Shown here piece by piece: positions 24,574-32,738 of a stretch of DNA of 64,000 bases. The notes below the pieces were generated by a model. The model had not been told where the DNA came from. It ran no database searches and saw nothing but the letters and a program-made list of their open reading frames with translations. Source of the stretch: UBA1757 sp045627385. GTDB taxonomy: Bacteria; Bacteroidota; Bacteroidia; Bacteroidales; UBA1402. Numbering within the stretch: the stretch's first letter is position 1; each line of letters starts with the position of its first letter. Made by a program: the position numbers and the translations under genes. Where the stretch lies: NCBI GenBank assembly GCA_045627385.1, contig JAZQNO010000025.1, positions 1-64,000 on the forward strand, read 5' to 3'.

Positions 24574-26871
24574 TCAGAATCTGAGCGTGAGCCTGCCCGT
24601 CAGGTGGGTTCCGGCCTGGGTGAAATAGCCGGCCTCCTGGCGGCGCTGTCCGTCGAGGAAATAGCTCCAGACCCAGCCGCTCGACTCGTATGACTCGTTG
24701 AAAAGGTTGTAAACGAAGATGTCAAGCCTGACTTGCGGCTTTATCTGGCATCCGGCTTGAAGTTGTGAAATGAAATAGGGATCCAGGCTGCGTTGTAGGC
24801 AGGAAGTGTTGTCGAGGTACTGACGTCCGACGTAGGAACTGCCCAGCCGGGCCGACCAGATGCCTTGCCCGATGACAAGCGATTGGTTGGCCACCAGAGC
24901 GGGGGAGAAGGAAATGTCGGTCGATTCGTGGTAAATCTGCGTTTGCGGCAGCTCGTTCCAAGCCGCGTCGTAGGTGTCGACATATTCGGTGAAACCTTGG
25001 ATGCGGTTCCGGCTCAGACAGGCATTGGCTTCCCAGTTCAGCCAGGAGGCCAGACGGACGCCGGCCTGCAGTTCCAGCCCGAGCCGATAGCTGTCGGGCG
25101 TATTGACGGTCAGAGGCTCTCCGACGATGCTGATCTGTCCGTTCTGCACCAGCTGGTCGCGGTATTTCATATAATAGACGCCAGCTTGTACGCTCCAACT
25201 GTCAGACTGGAAGGCGTAGCCGGCTTCCCAGTCGAAAAGCGTTTCGGCCTGGGCGCTGGCCCCATCGCTGATGCTGTAGAGAATCAGGTCGCGGTTGGGT
25301 TCGTGCCGGGCTACGGCAAAGGAAGCGTAGGCGCTGTGTCTGCCGCTGCGGTAGTGCAGCCCGGCTTTCGGGTTGAAGAAGGGAAACAGGCGGCGACGGT
25401 CGAAGCGCTCGGCTATTCCGACGACATCGTCGTTTCCTTTCAGCCGGTAATCGATGAAACGGTATTGCAGGTCGGCGTAGGCGCTCCATCGGGCAGACAG
25501 TTGACATTCGCCCTGGGCATAGAGGTTGAAATCGCGCTTGTCGCCGGTGTTGAAATAATAGCGGTAGCCGTACGCTTCGTCGCGGAGGCTCTGCGGGCTC
25601 TGCGCGGCAGAGCCCGCAGGAAACGTTTCCTGATAGGGAAGAAGGTCCCGGAGGCTCGGGTCCGCCGCCTGAACGACGCGTCCGAAGTGCCTGCCGATGA
25701 AGCGGTTGGCGCTGGCTCCCAGATGCACTTTCATACGCTCGCTTTGGTAATTGGTTCGCAGCATGATTCCGTAGAAATCTTCCGACAGCCATTTGCGTCT
25801 GACCAGATCGGTGCGGCTGTCGGGACTTCCGGCCAGCCGGTCGAGGGCGTAATCCCCATACAGGGCGTCTTCGACATATTCTTCGTAATGTCCTTTGCCG
25901 TCGGTGTAATGGAGCGTCGCGTGCAGGCTCCATCGTGCATCCAGCACTTGAGAATAAAGCAGATGATAATGATGTTGCCAGAAATTGTCGGTCTGGTTGT
26001 CGTAGAAACGCTCCGCTCCGCTGTCGTCGTGATACAGACCGCAACTGTTGTAGCGGCGGTTGAGAGCGAGCATGTCCGATGGGACTCCGTTCCATGACTG
26101 ATAAGTCTTTTCGGCATTGCCGAAGGTGCGCAACTTTATCTGCGCGTTCCCAAAATAGGCTGTCGCCGTGAAATGGTAGGCGTCCATTCTGACGGCGGCA
26201 CGCTCGATGAACCCGTCGCTGCGGACATCGGAGAGACGCCCGTCCAGGACGAAACGGTCTTTCAACAGCCCGGTGCTGCCTTTCAGCGTGTTGGTGTAGG
26301 AGTTGAAACTGCCCGCAGACGACTGCCATTCCAAAAATGGTTCCATGGAGGGCTTTTCGCTGACCATCATCACGCTGGCGCCGAAAGCGGAGGCCCCGTT
26401 GGTGGAAGTGCCGGCTCCGCGCTGAATTTGCAGGTCGGAAAGCCCCGTGCCGATGTCGGGCATATTGACCCAGAACAGAATCTGGTCTTCAGCTCCGTTC
26501 AGGGGAATGCCGTCGAGAGTGAAATTGATGCGAGTGGCGTCGGTCCCACGGATGCGCAGGCTGCTGTAGCCGGTCCCGGACCCTCCGTCGGAAGTGAGCG
26601 TGAGCGCAGGCGTTCCGGCCAGCAGATAGGGGAGCGACTGTCCCGAACTCTGTTGTTGGAGCTGTTCGCCGTCGATGTCGTTGTGGGCGATAGGAGTGGT
26701 GGAACCGGCCTGAGTGGCCATTACGGAAACCTCGTGAAGTTCGAGCATCCGCAGCGAGTCGGCTCCTGTTTCGCCTGTCATGCCGACGGTGCCGTCAGAA
26801 AAGATTCCGCCTGCTTCTGCGGAAAGGCCGGCCAGCAGAAAACCGGCCGCGACTAAAATCTCTTTTTTCAT
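24574..26871 (-). CDS. TonB-dependent outer membrane receptor for thiamine
   Basis: 765 residues. Signal peptide MKKEILVAAGFLLAGLSAEA; ATG 26871 chosen over the ATG at 26883 because it gives a standard signal. A plug domain follows (LHEVSVMATQAGSTTPIAHN, SSLRIRGTDATRINFTLDGIPLN, LQIQRGAGTSTNGASAFGAS), then a 22-strand-type barrel ending in the aromatic FTQAGTHLTGRLTLRF. There is no carboxypeptidase-like leading domain, so it is not a SusC. The TPP riboswitch upstream and pnuT downstream mark it as the thiamine uptake receptor, as known in Bacteroides. Confidence 0.9.
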   Translation of the reverse strand: MKKEILVAAGFLLAGLSAEAGGIFSDGTVGMTGETGADSLRMLELHEVSVMATQAGSTTPIAHNDIDGEQLQQQSSGQSLPYLLAGTPALTLTSDGGSGTGYSSLRIRGTDATRINFTLDGIPLNGAEDQILFWVNMPDIGTGLSDLQIQRGAGTSTNGASAFGASVMMVSEKPSMEPFLEWQSSAGSFNSYTNTLKGSTGLLKDRFVLDGRLSDVRSDGFIERAAVRMDAYHFTATAYFGNAQIKLRTFGNAEKTYQSWNGVPSDMLALNRRYNSCGLYHDDSGAERFYDNQTDNFWQHHYHLLYSQVLDARWSLHATLHYTDGKGHYEEYVEDALYGDYALDRLAGSPDSRTDLVRRKWLSEDFYGIMLRTNYQSERMKVHLGASANRFIGRHFGRVVQAADPSLRDLLPYQETFPAGSAAQSPQSLRDEAYGYRYYFNTGDKRDFNLYAQGECQLSARWSAYADLQYRFIDYRLKGNDDVVGIAERFDRRRLFPFFNPKAGLHYRSGRHSAYASFAVARHEPNRDLILYSISDGASAQAETLFDWEAGYAFQSDSWSVQAGVYYMKYRDQLVQNGQISIVGEPLTVNTPDSYRLGLELQAGVRLASWLNWEANACLSRNRIQGFTEYVDTYDAAWNELPQTQIYHESTDISFSPALVANQSLVIGQGIWSARLGSSYVGRQYLDNTSCLQRSLDPYFISQLQAGCQIKPQVRLDIFVYNLFNESYESSGWVWSYFLDGQRRQEAGYFTQAGTHLTGRLTLRF

Positions 26872-26949
26872 AAACAATGCCATTGATCCCTACTGTCAAG
26901 GGAACGGACCATAAAAAAAGAGGGGATGGTTTGATGCAGTGTCTTATTT

Positions 26950-27020
26950 TTCCTACGCCGGCATTACCCGGATCAGGTTCATAAGGGTATGATCTCAGCC
27001 TTACAGTTTGGCACCCCTGA
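26950..27020 (-). ncRNA. TPP riboswitch (THI element)
   Basis: Read on the minus strand, this has the conserved THI box parts in order: GGGGTGCCAAACTGTAAGG, GCTGAGATCATACCC, TGAACCTGATCCGGGTAATG and CCGGCGTAGG. It lies about 80 bases before the TonB receptor start and after a minus-strand promoter. TPP binding should repress the thiamine uptake operon. I could not identify a clear terminator or start-site sequestering stem by eye, so the mode of action is open. Confidence 0.95.
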
Positions 27021-27030
27021 AATATCGCCG

Positions 27031-27062
27031 CAAAGTTAGCGGCTTTTTGCAAATCCGGCAAA
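27031..27062 (-). promoter_or_regulatory. Promoter of the thiamine uptake operon
   Basis: On the minus strand: TTTG (27062-27059), 20 bases, TAACTTTG (27038-27031), matching the Bacteroidota consensus. The expected start of transcription is just before the riboswitch. Confidence 0.7.
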
Positions 27063-27076
27063 GCCGAACGGATTTT

Positions 27077-28108
27077 TTAAAGTTTCGCCAGCCGTTTTTT
27101 CCAAGCTTCGCGGGCCAGCTGCTGCATGTCGCGCACCGTGTCCTGCTCGTCGACGATTTCACTGCCGAGCAAGGTCTCGATGACGTCCTCCAGCGTGATG
27201 ATGCCCTGGAAACTGCCGTATTCGTTGATGACGGCGGCAATCTGTTCGTCGTGTCCCAGCATTTCGTCCCAAATCTGGTCGAGCGGCGTGTCTTCCGCAA
27301 AACTGGCGATGTCGCGGCGCAGCGAGCCCAGCGTGACGTCGAAACGGTCTTCGGCCAGCATCTGCAGCGCATCCATGCGCAGAATGTATCCGGTGATGTA
27401 TTCGTCGTTGTCCGCATACACGGGAATGCGGCTGTGGTGATGGTAGTTCTTGTCCTGATAGAACTGCTTGAGCGTCATCGATTCGGGTGCGATGGCGGCC
27501 ACCACGCGCGGCGTCATCACGTCGCCGGCGGTCACTTCGTCCATGTTGATGAGGTTCTGGATGATGGTGTTCTCGTCTTCCTCCAGGTCGCCTTCTTCCT
27601 CAGCCACATTGGCCATGGCGCTGACTTCTTCGCGCGAAACGGCGGTCTCTTTTTCGTCGGGAGTGATGAGACGGGTGACATATTCGATGAGAGCCACAAA
27701 GGGATACATCAAATAAATGAGCCCTTGAATGGTGATTGCGGCGAATCCGGTAAGCGATTTCCATCGGGTGGTGCCGATGGTCTTGGGAATGATTTCAGAA
27801 AAGATCAGTATGAGAATGGTGGTGACGGCGCTGACCAGACCGAACCATTCGGAACCGAAAACCAGGGTGGCCTGACGGCCGACGCCGGCGGCACCGATGG
27901 TGTTGGCAATGGTGTTGAGACTCAAAATGGCGGCGATGGGCCGAGAGGATTCCTGTTTGAACTTTTTGAAACGGCCGGCCTGCCGGTGACCCTCGTCTTC
28001 AATCATGGTGATGTAGGAGATAGGGGTGGACATCAGGGTCGCTTCCAGTATCGAACAGAGGAAGGAGATGGCCATGGCGCCGAACAGAAATATGAAGAGG
28101 AGTCCCAT
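27077..28108 (-). CDS. CNNM/CorC-HlyC family membrane protein (DUF21 plus CBS pair)
   Basis: 343 residues. The N-terminal DUF21 region has about four membrane segments (MGLLFIFLFGAMAISFLCSI, SLNTIANTIGAAGVG, TTILILIFSEIIPKTIG, GLIYLMYPFVALIEYV). Then comes a cytosolic CBS pair with VTAGDVMTPRVVAAI, SRIPVYADNDEYITGYIL and FQGIITLEDVIETLLGSEI. The IFSEIIPKTIG stretch is a hallmark of the family, often linked to magnesium or other divalent cation export. There is no obvious C-terminal CorC_HlyC domain, making it a short form. Start ATG 28108 lies just after a good minus-strand promoter. No functional link to the pectin genes is evident. Confidence 0.88.
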   Translation of the reverse strand: MGLLFIFLFGAMAISFLCSILEATLMSTPISYITMIEDEGHRQAGRFKKFKQESSRPIAAILSLNTIANTIGAAGVGRQATLVFGSEWFGLVSAVTTILILIFSEIIPKTIGTTRWKSLTGFAAITIQGLIYLMYPFVALIEYVTRLITPDEKETAVSREEVSAMANVAEEEGDLEEDENTIIQNLINMDEVTAGDVMTPRVVAAIAPESMTLKQFYQDKNYHHHSRIPVYADNDEYITGYILRMDALQMLAEDRFDVTLGSLRRDIASFAEDTPLDQIWDEMLGHDEQIAAVINEYGSFQGIITLEDVIETLLGSEIVDEQDTVRDMQQLAREAWKKRLAKL

Positions 28109-28135
28109 ATAGGAAAAGAATTGATTTGTCGGGCA

Positions 28136-28167
28136 CAAAGGTAAATCAATGGCGGCAAATTCCCAAA
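28136..28167 (-). promoter_or_regulatory. Promoter of the CNNM-family gene
   Basis: On the minus strand: TTTG (28167-28164), 20 bases, TACCTTTG (28143-28136). The ATG follows 27 bases later. Confidence 0.7.
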
Positions 28168-28267
28168 TGACGCCCTGAGACTGCCTTCCCGGAAAAAAGA
28201 TTAGATTCCGAAGGAAAATTGCAACATTTCCGCTTGAACGAAACCGATTCTCAGCAGTCAAAGAAGT

Positions 28268-28275
28268 ATATTTGC
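28268..28275 (+). promoter_or_regulatory. Putative promoter -7 element (TATATTTG) for the glycosidase-pectate lyase pair
   Basis: Exact TAnnTTTG match 57 bases before the ATG at 28333. I see no good -33 box at the right distance, so it is a partial promoter match that may need an activator. Confidence 0.5.
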
Positions 28276-28332
28276 GGAGCGCTCGGAAACGAACGCGTCA
28301 CGACAACGGACAACAAACCAAAACAATTCGAT

Positions 28333-29970
28333 ATGAGGAAAATCATGCTTATGGTGTGCATCGGCCTGATGGCCTTTGCCAACCCGGTATCCGTGCAGGC
28401 CGGCAAAAAAGCCCGCCGCGCATCGGACAAACAGACATCCCTGTCACAGGCTCAAGTGCTGAAAGCCGACGACTACAGGCACTATGCCGAGTATTTCAAC
28501 CGCATGGAGCCGGAAAACATCGTCCAGGCCATTCCCAATGCCGATGCCTGGCAGTGGATGGAAAAGAACATTCCGCTTTTCGCCTGCCCGCAGGACAACT
28601 TCGAGGAAATCTGGTATTTCCGCTGGTGGTCCTACCGCAAGGGCATCCGCGAGACACCGCTGGGATACGCTTTCAACGAATTTCTCGTACAGCGCAGCTA
28701 TTCGGACAAATACAACATCATCGCCTGCGCCATCGGCCATCAGCTGATGGAAGGCCGCTGGCTGCACACCAGCCAATACATGGACGATTATCTCCACATC
28801 TGGTATCGCGGCAACGACGGCAAGCCGATGTCGAAACTCGGCAAGTTCAGTTCCTGGACCCCCTACGCCGTCTGGGAACGCTATCTGGTCAACCAGGACG
28901 CCGATTGGATGCTGGACATGCTGCCCGACCTGGATGCCGATTATGAAGTGTGGATGCAGTATCATCCCTGGCCCGAAGGGCTTTATGGCCAGCGTGACGT
29001 GTCGGACGGTATGGAAGAGTCCATCAGTGGAGGCCGCCGCGTCTACAATGCCCGTCCGACCATCAACAGCTATATGTACGGAAACGCCGTCGTTCTGGCT
29101 CGGATGTACGATCTGCAGGCTGCCCGTCTGCAGGCTGCCGGACAGGATGCCGCCAAGGCTTTGGAACGCAAGGCCCTTTACGAAGAACGTGCCGCCAAGA
29201 TGCGCCAGTCTGTTCAGGAATACCTTTGGAACGACGAACAGCAGTTCTTTGAAACCCGTCAGGAGCAGGACCGTCAGCTGGCCAATGTGCGTGAAGCCAT
29301 CGGCTTCATTCCCTGGTATTTCAATCTGCCAGAGCAGGGCGCAGGCAAGCCGGACTATCAGGCCGCCTGGAAACAGGTGACCGACCCCAAGGGCTTTCTC
29401 GCTCCTTACGGACTCACTACAGCTGAACGCCGTCATCCGGCCTTCCGCACGCACGGAGTGGGCAGCTGTGAATGGGACGGCGCCGTTTGGCCTTTTGCCA
29501 CTTCGCAGACGATGACGGCCATGGCCAACGTGCTCAACGACTATTCTCAGAACTATGTCAACGACAGTGTTTATTTCAAGCTGATGGAACTCTATGTGGA
29601 GTCGCAGTACAAGCGCGGCCGTCCCTATGTGGGCGAGTATCTCGACGAGACCACGGGCTACTGGCTCAAGGGCGATCAGGAACGCAGCTACTACTACAAC
29701 CATTCCACTTTCGCCGACCTGATGATCACCGGTCTGATGGGTCTGCGTCCCAGAACCGACAACGTGCTGGAAGTGCATCCTCTGATTCCTGAAAAGAACT
29801 GGGACTGGTTCTGTCTCGACAATATCCTGTACCACGGCCGTATCATCACCATCCTCTGGGACAAGGACGGAAGCCGCTTCGGACGTGGCGCCGGTTTCCA
29901 GCTGCTGGTCGACGGCAAGAAACTCGTCTCTTCGCCCCGTCTTGAACCGCTTCAGGCCGAAATGAAATGA
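28333..29970 (+). CDS. Secreted (alpha/alpha)6-barrel glycosidase, MGH1/GH63-like, possibly GH142-type
   Basis: 545 residues. Signal peptide MRKIMLMVCIGLMAFANPVSVQA. Sequence features of an (alpha/alpha)6 glycosidase include EIWYFRWWSYRKGIRETP near residue 100, VSDGMEESISGGRRVYNARP, ANVREAIGFIPWYFNLPEQ, CEWDGAVWPFATSQTMTAMA and RGRPYVGEYLDETTGYWLKG. The WPFATSQT signature recurs in Bacteroidota enzymes of this fold. The RG-II beta-L-arabinofuranosidase family GH142 has this fold and would suit the context, but the assignment is a guess. The next gene, a pectate lyase, starts 25 bases downstream, so the two likely form an operon closed by the terminator at 31751. The ATG at 28333 gives the signal peptide directly. 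Confidence 0.7.
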   Translation: MRKIMLMVCIGLMAFANPVSVQAGKKARRASDKQTSLSQAQVLKADDYRHYAEYFNRMEPENIVQAIPNADAWQWMEKNIPLFACPQDNFEEIWYFRWWSYRKGIRETPLGYAFNEFLVQRSYSDKYNIIACAIGHQLMEGRWLHTSQYMDDYLHIWYRGNDGKPMSKLGKFSSWTPYAVWERYLVNQDADWMLDMLPDLDADYEVWMQYHPWPEGLYGQRDVSDGMEESISGGRRVYNARPTINSYMYGNAVVLARMYDLQAARLQAAGQDAAKALERKALYEERAAKMRQSVQEYLWNDEQQFFETRQEQDRQLANVREAIGFIPWYFNLPEQGAGKPDYQAAWKQVTDPKGFLAPYGLTTAERRHPAFRTHGVGSCEWDGAVWPFATSQTMTAMANVLNDYSQNYVNDSVYFKLMELYVESQYKRGRPYVGEYLDETTGYWLKGDQERSYYYNHSTFADLMITGLMGLRPRTDNVLEVHPLIPEKNWDWFCLDNILYHGRIITILWDKDGSRFGRGAGFQLLVDGKKLVSSPRLEPLQAEMK

Positions 29971-29995
29971 CAATCAACCATCAAACCATTATAAG

Positions 29996-31672
29996 ATGAA
30001 AATCATCAAAACTTTTTGTCTGACGATCTGTCTGATTTCTGCTGTTACAATCAGTGCGCAGTATCCGAGAATTCCTAATGAACTTCAGGATTCGGCCAAT
30101 GTTGCAGCCTTCCAAAAGAGTCAAGCCTACCAGCCGCTTCGCGCCGAAGCTATGCAAACCGTTCAGCAGGAGGCAGAACAGGGACGCCCCTACATTCCAT
30201 GGGCATCCCGCCCCGAAGATCTTCCTCAGGCATCCATTCCCGCATTTCCCGGTGCTGAAGGTGCTGGCGCCTACACATTTGGAGGACGTGGTGGCAAGGT
30301 CTTGGTAGTGACCAATCTCAACGATAGCGGTGAAGGCTCTCTGCGCTGGGCCTGCGAGCAGGGCGGTGCCCGAATCGTGGTATTCAACGTAGCAGGTATC
30401 ATCCGTCTGGAAGCGCCTATCGAGATTTCGGCTCCCTATATCACCATAGCCGGCCAGTCGGCTCCTGGTGACGGTGTTTGCATTGCCGGTGCCACCGTCA
30501 GCATCAACACGCACGATGTCGTTCTCCGTCATCTGCGTTTCCGTCGTGGAGCTATGGAAGTGACCAGTCGTGACGACGCCGTGGGCGGCAATCCGGTTGG
30601 CAACATCATGATTGACCATTGTTCAGCATCGTGGGGACTCGACGAGAATATCTCCTTCTATCGCCACATGTATCGCGGACGCAAGCTGCCGACCGTGAAC
30701 GTGACCATTCAGAATACCATTTCAAGCGAGGCCTTGGATACTTACAATCATGCCTTTGGAAGCACCATTGGCGGTGAAAACTGTACTTTCATCCGCAATC
30801 TCTGGGCTTGCAATATCTCCCGCAATCCATCTGTCGGAATGGGCGGCGATTTCAATCTCATCAACTGCGTTCTCTTCAACTGGTGGAACCGAACTATGGA
30901 CGGCGGTGACAATAGCAGTCGCTGGAACGTGCTGGGCAACTACTACAAACCCGGCCCGATGACACCTGCTGATGACCCCGTTTCCTATCGCATTTCCAAG
31001 CCTGAAACCGGTAGAGACCAGTCACATAAGGAAGTATACGGACAGATTTTCGCCAAAGGCAATGTGGTGGAAGGAAACAAGGCCGTCTCCCGCGACAACT
31101 GGAACGGAGGCATCCAGCCAGCCGGTGTCGCCGGTCCCGATTCTCTGCTCAAGGCCATCCGCTCCGACAAGCCTTTCCCGATGCAGTTTCCGATGAAGAA
31201 AGTGATGAAGGCCAAAAAAGCCTACAAGTTCGTCGTGAAGAACGCTGGTGCCACATGGCCCCGCCGCGATGCCGTAGACAGCCGCGTCATTGAATTCGTC
31301 CAAACCGGAAATCCCTATTATGTGGAAGGCGAATACGAACAGACGCCCTACGTGAAGCGTCGTCTTGCCCCGGATTCCTACAAGCAGGGCATCATCTACC
31401 ATCCCAATCAGGTGGGTGGCTATCCCGAATATAAGGGTGTGGCCTACAAGGATAGCGATATGGATGGTATGCCCGACGCCTGGGAGATTAAGTACGGACT
31501 GAATCCGAATGATCCGTCCGATGCTGTGAAAGACTGCAATGGCGACGGCTACACGAACATTGAGAAATTCATCAACGGTATGAATCCGAAGAAGAAAATC
31601 GACTGGACAAATCCCAAAAACAATCACGATACCTTGGCCAAATGCAAGGCTCCTTTGTACGGAACCGAGTGA
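29996..31672 (+). CDS. Secreted pectate lyase, polysaccharide lyase family 1 type
   Basis: 558 residues. Signal peptide MKIIKTFCLTICLISAVTISAQ. The core begins at PAFPGAEGAGAYTFGGRGGK, followed by VTNLNDSGEGSLRWACEQ, GITIAGQSAPGD-like and VLRHLRFRRGAMEVTSRDDA, then NIMIDHCSASWGLDEN, which are beta-helix landmarks of bacterial PL1 lyases. A C-terminal calcium-loop/thrombospondin-3-like tail is seen in DSDMDGMPDAWEIKYGLNP and CNGDGYTNIEKFING. The enzyme should cut homogalacturonan by beta-elimination. It is transcribed with the upstream glycosidase. A short-range terminator follows 80 bases after the stop. Confidence 0.88.
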   Translation: MKIIKTFCLTICLISAVTISAQYPRIPNELQDSANVAAFQKSQAYQPLRAEAMQTVQQEAEQGRPYIPWASRPEDLPQASIPAFPGAEGAGAYTFGGRGGKVLVVTNLNDSGEGSLRWACEQGGARIVVFNVAGIIRLEAPIEISAPYITIAGQSAPGDGVCIAGATVSINTHDVVLRHLRFRRGAMEVTSRDDAVGGNPVGNIMIDHCSASWGLDENISFYRHMYRGRKLPTVNVTIQNTISSEALDTYNHAFGSTIGGENCTFIRNLWACNISRNPSVGMGGDFNLINCVLFNWWNRTMDGGDNSSRWNVLGNYYKPGPMTPADDPVSYRISKPETGRDQSHKEVYGQIFAKGNVVEGNKAVSRDNWNGGIQPAGVAGPDSLLKAIRSDKPFPMQFPMKKVMKAKKAYKFVVKNAGATWPRRDAVDSRVIEFVQTGNPYYVEGEYEQTPYVKRRLAPDSYKQGIIYHPNQVGGYPEYKGVAYKDSDMDGMPDAWEIKYGLNPNDPSDAVKDCNGDGYTNIEKFINGMNPKKKIDWTNPKNNHDTLAKCKAPLYGTE

Positions 31673-31750
31673 GTTTTGTCCAAGTTGGCAATTTTTGTCA
31701 GTAAATAATCAAAAAAGGTATTTCCCCTGTCGAGGATAGGACGTACTTTT

Positions 31751-31789
31751 GTTTTCCGATGCCGTCAAGGCACCGGAAAACTTTTTTTT
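31751..31789 (+). terminator. Intrinsic terminator after the pectate lyase
   Basis: Arms GTTTTCCG-A-TGCC (31751-31763) and GGCA-C-CGGAAAAC (31769-31781) with a five-base loop and one mismatch, then eight T (31782-31789). It separates the glycosidase-lyase pair from the ten-gene run that starts at 31842. Some read-through is possible because no clear promoter lies in the remaining 52 bases. Confidence 0.8.
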
Positions 31790-31841
31790 CTGTCCTTTCG
31801 CAGGGTTCGCGTGAAGGCGTTTATTAAAAAACACTTTGGAA

Positions 31842-32738
31842 ATGAAGAAAAAATTTCAAGGAGTAGTGGTCCCTATGGCCACACCGCTGAAGGCGGATCT
31901 GACGATTGATACCGATGCGGTTGTCCGCATCATGCGGCGATTTGCCGAAAACAGCATTTCGCCTCTCGTGTTGGGCACGACTGGCGAGTCGGCTTCGGTG
32001 GGAGAGACTGAAAGCCTCCGTTTTGTCCGTGCCGCTGTCGCAGCCAGAGCTGCCGGCCAGCAAGTCTATGCCGGACTGGTGGGCAACGATGTCCGTCAGC
32101 TGGTCCGTCTGGGCAACCTCTATGCCGAAGCCGGCGCCGATGCCGTCGTTTCGACTTTGCCATCGTATTACATCCTCACTCCGGAGCAGATGAAAGCTTT
32201 CTATCTGACCCTGGCCGAGGAGGTGAAGGCACCCATTTTCATGTACAACATCAAAGCGACCACCCAGATGTCCATTCCTCTCGAAGTGGCCGAAGAACTG
32301 AGCCGTCATCCCAATATCGCCGGTCTGAAGGATTCGGAACGCGATGAGGAAAAGATGAAGGCCAGCATCGCCGCTTTCAAGGACCGTGCCGATTTCTCCT
32401 TCTTCTGCGGATGGGGAGCCCAAGGCGGCAACAGCCTGAAACTCGGAGCGGACGGCATTGTGCCCAGCACGGGCAACATCGTGCCTGAACTTTACGGAAA
32501 ACTCTACAAGGCTTTCGTCGCCGGCGATTTCGCCGCCGTCGACCGTTGCCAGGCCCTGACCGACCAGGTCGGCGCCGTCTATCAGAAGGGCCGCACGCTG
32601 GGCCAGTCGCTGGCTGCTCTCAAGGCTATCATGCAGAGCCAAGGTCTGTGCGGAACCACCATGATGCCGCCGCTCACGGCTTACGATGAGAAAGAAAACC
32701 AACAGATTGTCAACCAATTCAATTTATTGTCATTATGA
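31842..32738 (+). CDS. DapA/N-acetylneuraminate-lyase family class I aldolase, copy 2
   Basis: 298 residues, cytosolic. Landmarks: GVVVPMATPLKAD, LGTTGESASVG (about 44-54), catalytic Tyr in IFMYNI (Y135) and Schiff-base Lys in IAGLKDSE (K163). It differs clearly from copy 1 at 13730 (for example GLKDSERDEE against GLKDSSANVV; FFCGWGAQGG against LLMGPEELTG), so the substrates may differ. The gene overlaps the SSS symporter by four bases (ATGA), then follow alcohol dehydrogenase, PdxA2 and DUF1537 kinase. I propose it cleaves a C7 keto-deoxy sugar diacid (Dha of RG-II) to pyruvate and a C4 aldehyde acid. Alternatives are keto-deoxy-gluconate or Kdo. Start ATG 31842 preferred to TTG 31836. Confidence 0.85.
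   Translation: MKKKFQGVVVPMATPLKADLTIDTDAVVRIMRRFAENSISPLVLGTTGESASVGETESLRFVRAAVAARAAGQQVYAGLVGNDVRQLVRLGNLYAEAGADAVVSTLPSYYILTPEQMKAFYLTLAEEVKAPIFMYNIKATTQMSIPLEVAEELSRHPNIAGLKDSERDEEKMKASIAAFKDRADFSFFCGWGAQGGNSLKLGADGIVPSTGNIVPELYGKLYKAFVAGDFAAVDRCQALTDQVGAVYQKGRTLGQSLAALKAIMQSQGLCGTTMMPPLTAYDEKENQQIVNQFNLLSL

Noticed and set aside
31744..31751. TACTTTTG as a promoter for the aldolase gene at 31842
   Set aside because: It matches TAnnTTTG, but its last base is the first base of the terminator stem, so a transcript from it would run straight into the terminator; the -33 match is weak.
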